Assembly: GCA_012514535.1 (NCBI GenBank) | Contig: JAAZAA010000021.1 | Span: forward strand, 1 to 60,941 | From: Myxococcales bacterium | Lineage (GTDB): Bacteria > Myxococcota_A > Polyangia > Polyangiales > Polyangiaceae | Direction of reading: 5' to 3' | Length of the DNA stretch: 60,941 nt | In this document: piece by piece, positions 60,431 through 60,941 of the stretch | Layout of the letters: the number at the start of each line of letters is the position of its first letter | Position numbering within the stretch: position 1 is the first letter of the stretch | Notes under the pieces: model-generated | The model's input: the letters and a program-made list of their open reading frames with translations, nothing else | Database searches by the model: none | What the model was told of the DNA's origin: nothing | Translations under genes and position numbers: made by a program

Positions 60431-60941
60431 ATGGATCAGGGACTGGGGACGAAGGGTGCGAGGGGACGTGGGGGGGGGCGCTCCACTGCGGTCCCCTGGT
60501 TGCCGCTGGTGTGTTGCTCGTTCTTCGCGGTGGCGTCCGCGAGCGGCTGCTTCGGAGCGGATCTCGACATCGAGCAGATCCCGCCCGGAGGGGAGGAGCC
60601 GGCGCAAAGACCGCCACCGCGACGCTCCCCGGAGGCCACGACGATGGCGCGCTGTGACGCGGGGGCGACTTGGGGCCTGATCCCTCCCCGTGATCTGGAG
60701 ATCCGCCGGGTCTCCGCGTTCCAGGCGGTGGAGGTCCCGCTGGTCATGTTCGGCGAGGTCGTCGAGCGGCCGCCCGTCGATCTCGTCCAGGGCCGGGACC
60801 TGTTGGTGCGCGTCTTCGTGAGCCCGCGGCGCGGGGCGTGGGTCGAGCGACGCGAGCGCAGGGCGCACCTGATCCTCGAGCGGAAGGACGCCGAGCCCCT
60901 GGTCTACGAGGACGTCCGCCCGATCGTCGGGGCGAGCCGCA
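60431..60941 (+). CDS. Predicted lipoprotein, N-terminal part (3' end outside window)
   Basis: The frame is open from ATG 60431, eight bases after GGGGGAG, to the end of the window (170 codons). A signal sequence (Arg-rich, then VPWLPLVCCSFFAVASASGC) ends in a plausible lipobox ASGC. The mature part has a Pro-rich linker, then a segment beginning MARCDAGATWGLIPPRDLEIRRVSAFQAVEVPL, followed by beta-strand-like sequence (LVRVFVSP, AHLILER). I do not recognise the family; the rest lies beyond the window. Confidence 0.7.
   Translation, partial: MDQGLGTKGARGRGGGRSTAVPWLPLVCCSFFAVASASGCFGADLDIEQIPPGGEEPAQRPPPRRSPEATTMARCDAGATWGLIPPRDLEIRRVSAFQAVEVPLVMFGEVVERPPVDLVQGRDLLVRVFVSPRRGAWVERRERRAHLILERKDAEPLVYEDVRPIVGASR

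Overview
The window is about 61 kb of very GC-rich DNA, densely coded on both strands. The organism is most likely a myxobacterium (Myxococcota), probably of the Polyangia/Sandaracinus type. I infer this from four things: the GC-rich codon use, a matrixin-type protease ending in Cys + hydrophobic helix + Arg cluster (MYXO-CTERM-like), many lipoproteins and outer-membrane proteins, and several multidomain signalling proteins. No tRNA, rRNA, CRISPR array, transposase, prophage or plasmid function was seen. It reads as chromosomal core and semi-core DNA.

Layout. 1-4.4 kb: the end of a metallophosphoesterase, a rhomboid protease (minus), then lipoprotein, MlaE permease, GTP cyclohydrolase I and an SDR reductase, with two start/stop overlaps. 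4.5 kb: a small SRP RNA on the minus strand. 4.9-7.6 kb (minus): a CBS-CBS-GGDEF diguanylate cyclase and a type II NADH dehydrogenase. 7.8-14.4 kb: an alpha-glucan cluster (GlgE, GlgX, GlgB). 14.4-18.5 kb: an anchored metalloprotease (minus), a ROK-type kinase overlapping a PIG-L deacetylase, and a lipoprotein. 18.7-21.1 kb (minus): UDP-glucose dehydrogenase and a TerB-like protein. 21.4-27.3 kb: a sigma-54 response regulator overlapping a hybrid kinase with an Hpt domain, meeting a convergent PAS hybrid kinase. 27.5-32.2 kb: an MFS transporter, a coiled-coil lipoprotein and a membrane pyrophosphatase. 32.4-44.1 kb (minus): a DUF255/aldo-keto reductase fusion, glutamate dehydrogenase, a TlpA thioredoxin, glyoxalase I, QueD and TamB. 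44.4-50.9 kb: an HD-domain protein, a REC-GGDEF protein, transhydrogenase PntAB and ferredoxin-NADP reductase. 51-54.2 kb: an outer-membrane protein with an acidic linker, diverging from a zinc-ribbon membrane protein / SiaB-like kinase / SiaC-like operon. 54.4-60 kb (minus): a KAS III enzyme, a secreted 16-residue-repeat protein, AroA, RNase HI, a HIT protein and an aspartate/aromatic aminotransferase. 60.4 kb to the end: the start of another lipoprotein.

The best candidates for new biology are: (1) the three-gene overlapping operon at 52.2-54.2 kb, a partner-switching pair apparently wired to a zinc-ribbon, proline-rich transmembrane protein; (2) the exported Cys/Asp/Lys repeat protein at 55.7-56.0 kb; (3) the 1289-residue DUF255-aldo-keto reductase fusion, whose reductase half has lost two catalytic-tetrad residues; (4) a terminator with no gene in front of it, upstream of tamB; and (5) short tandem repeats that begin at or contain gene stop codons at several loci. 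Functions are assigned from motifs read by eye; no database search was run.
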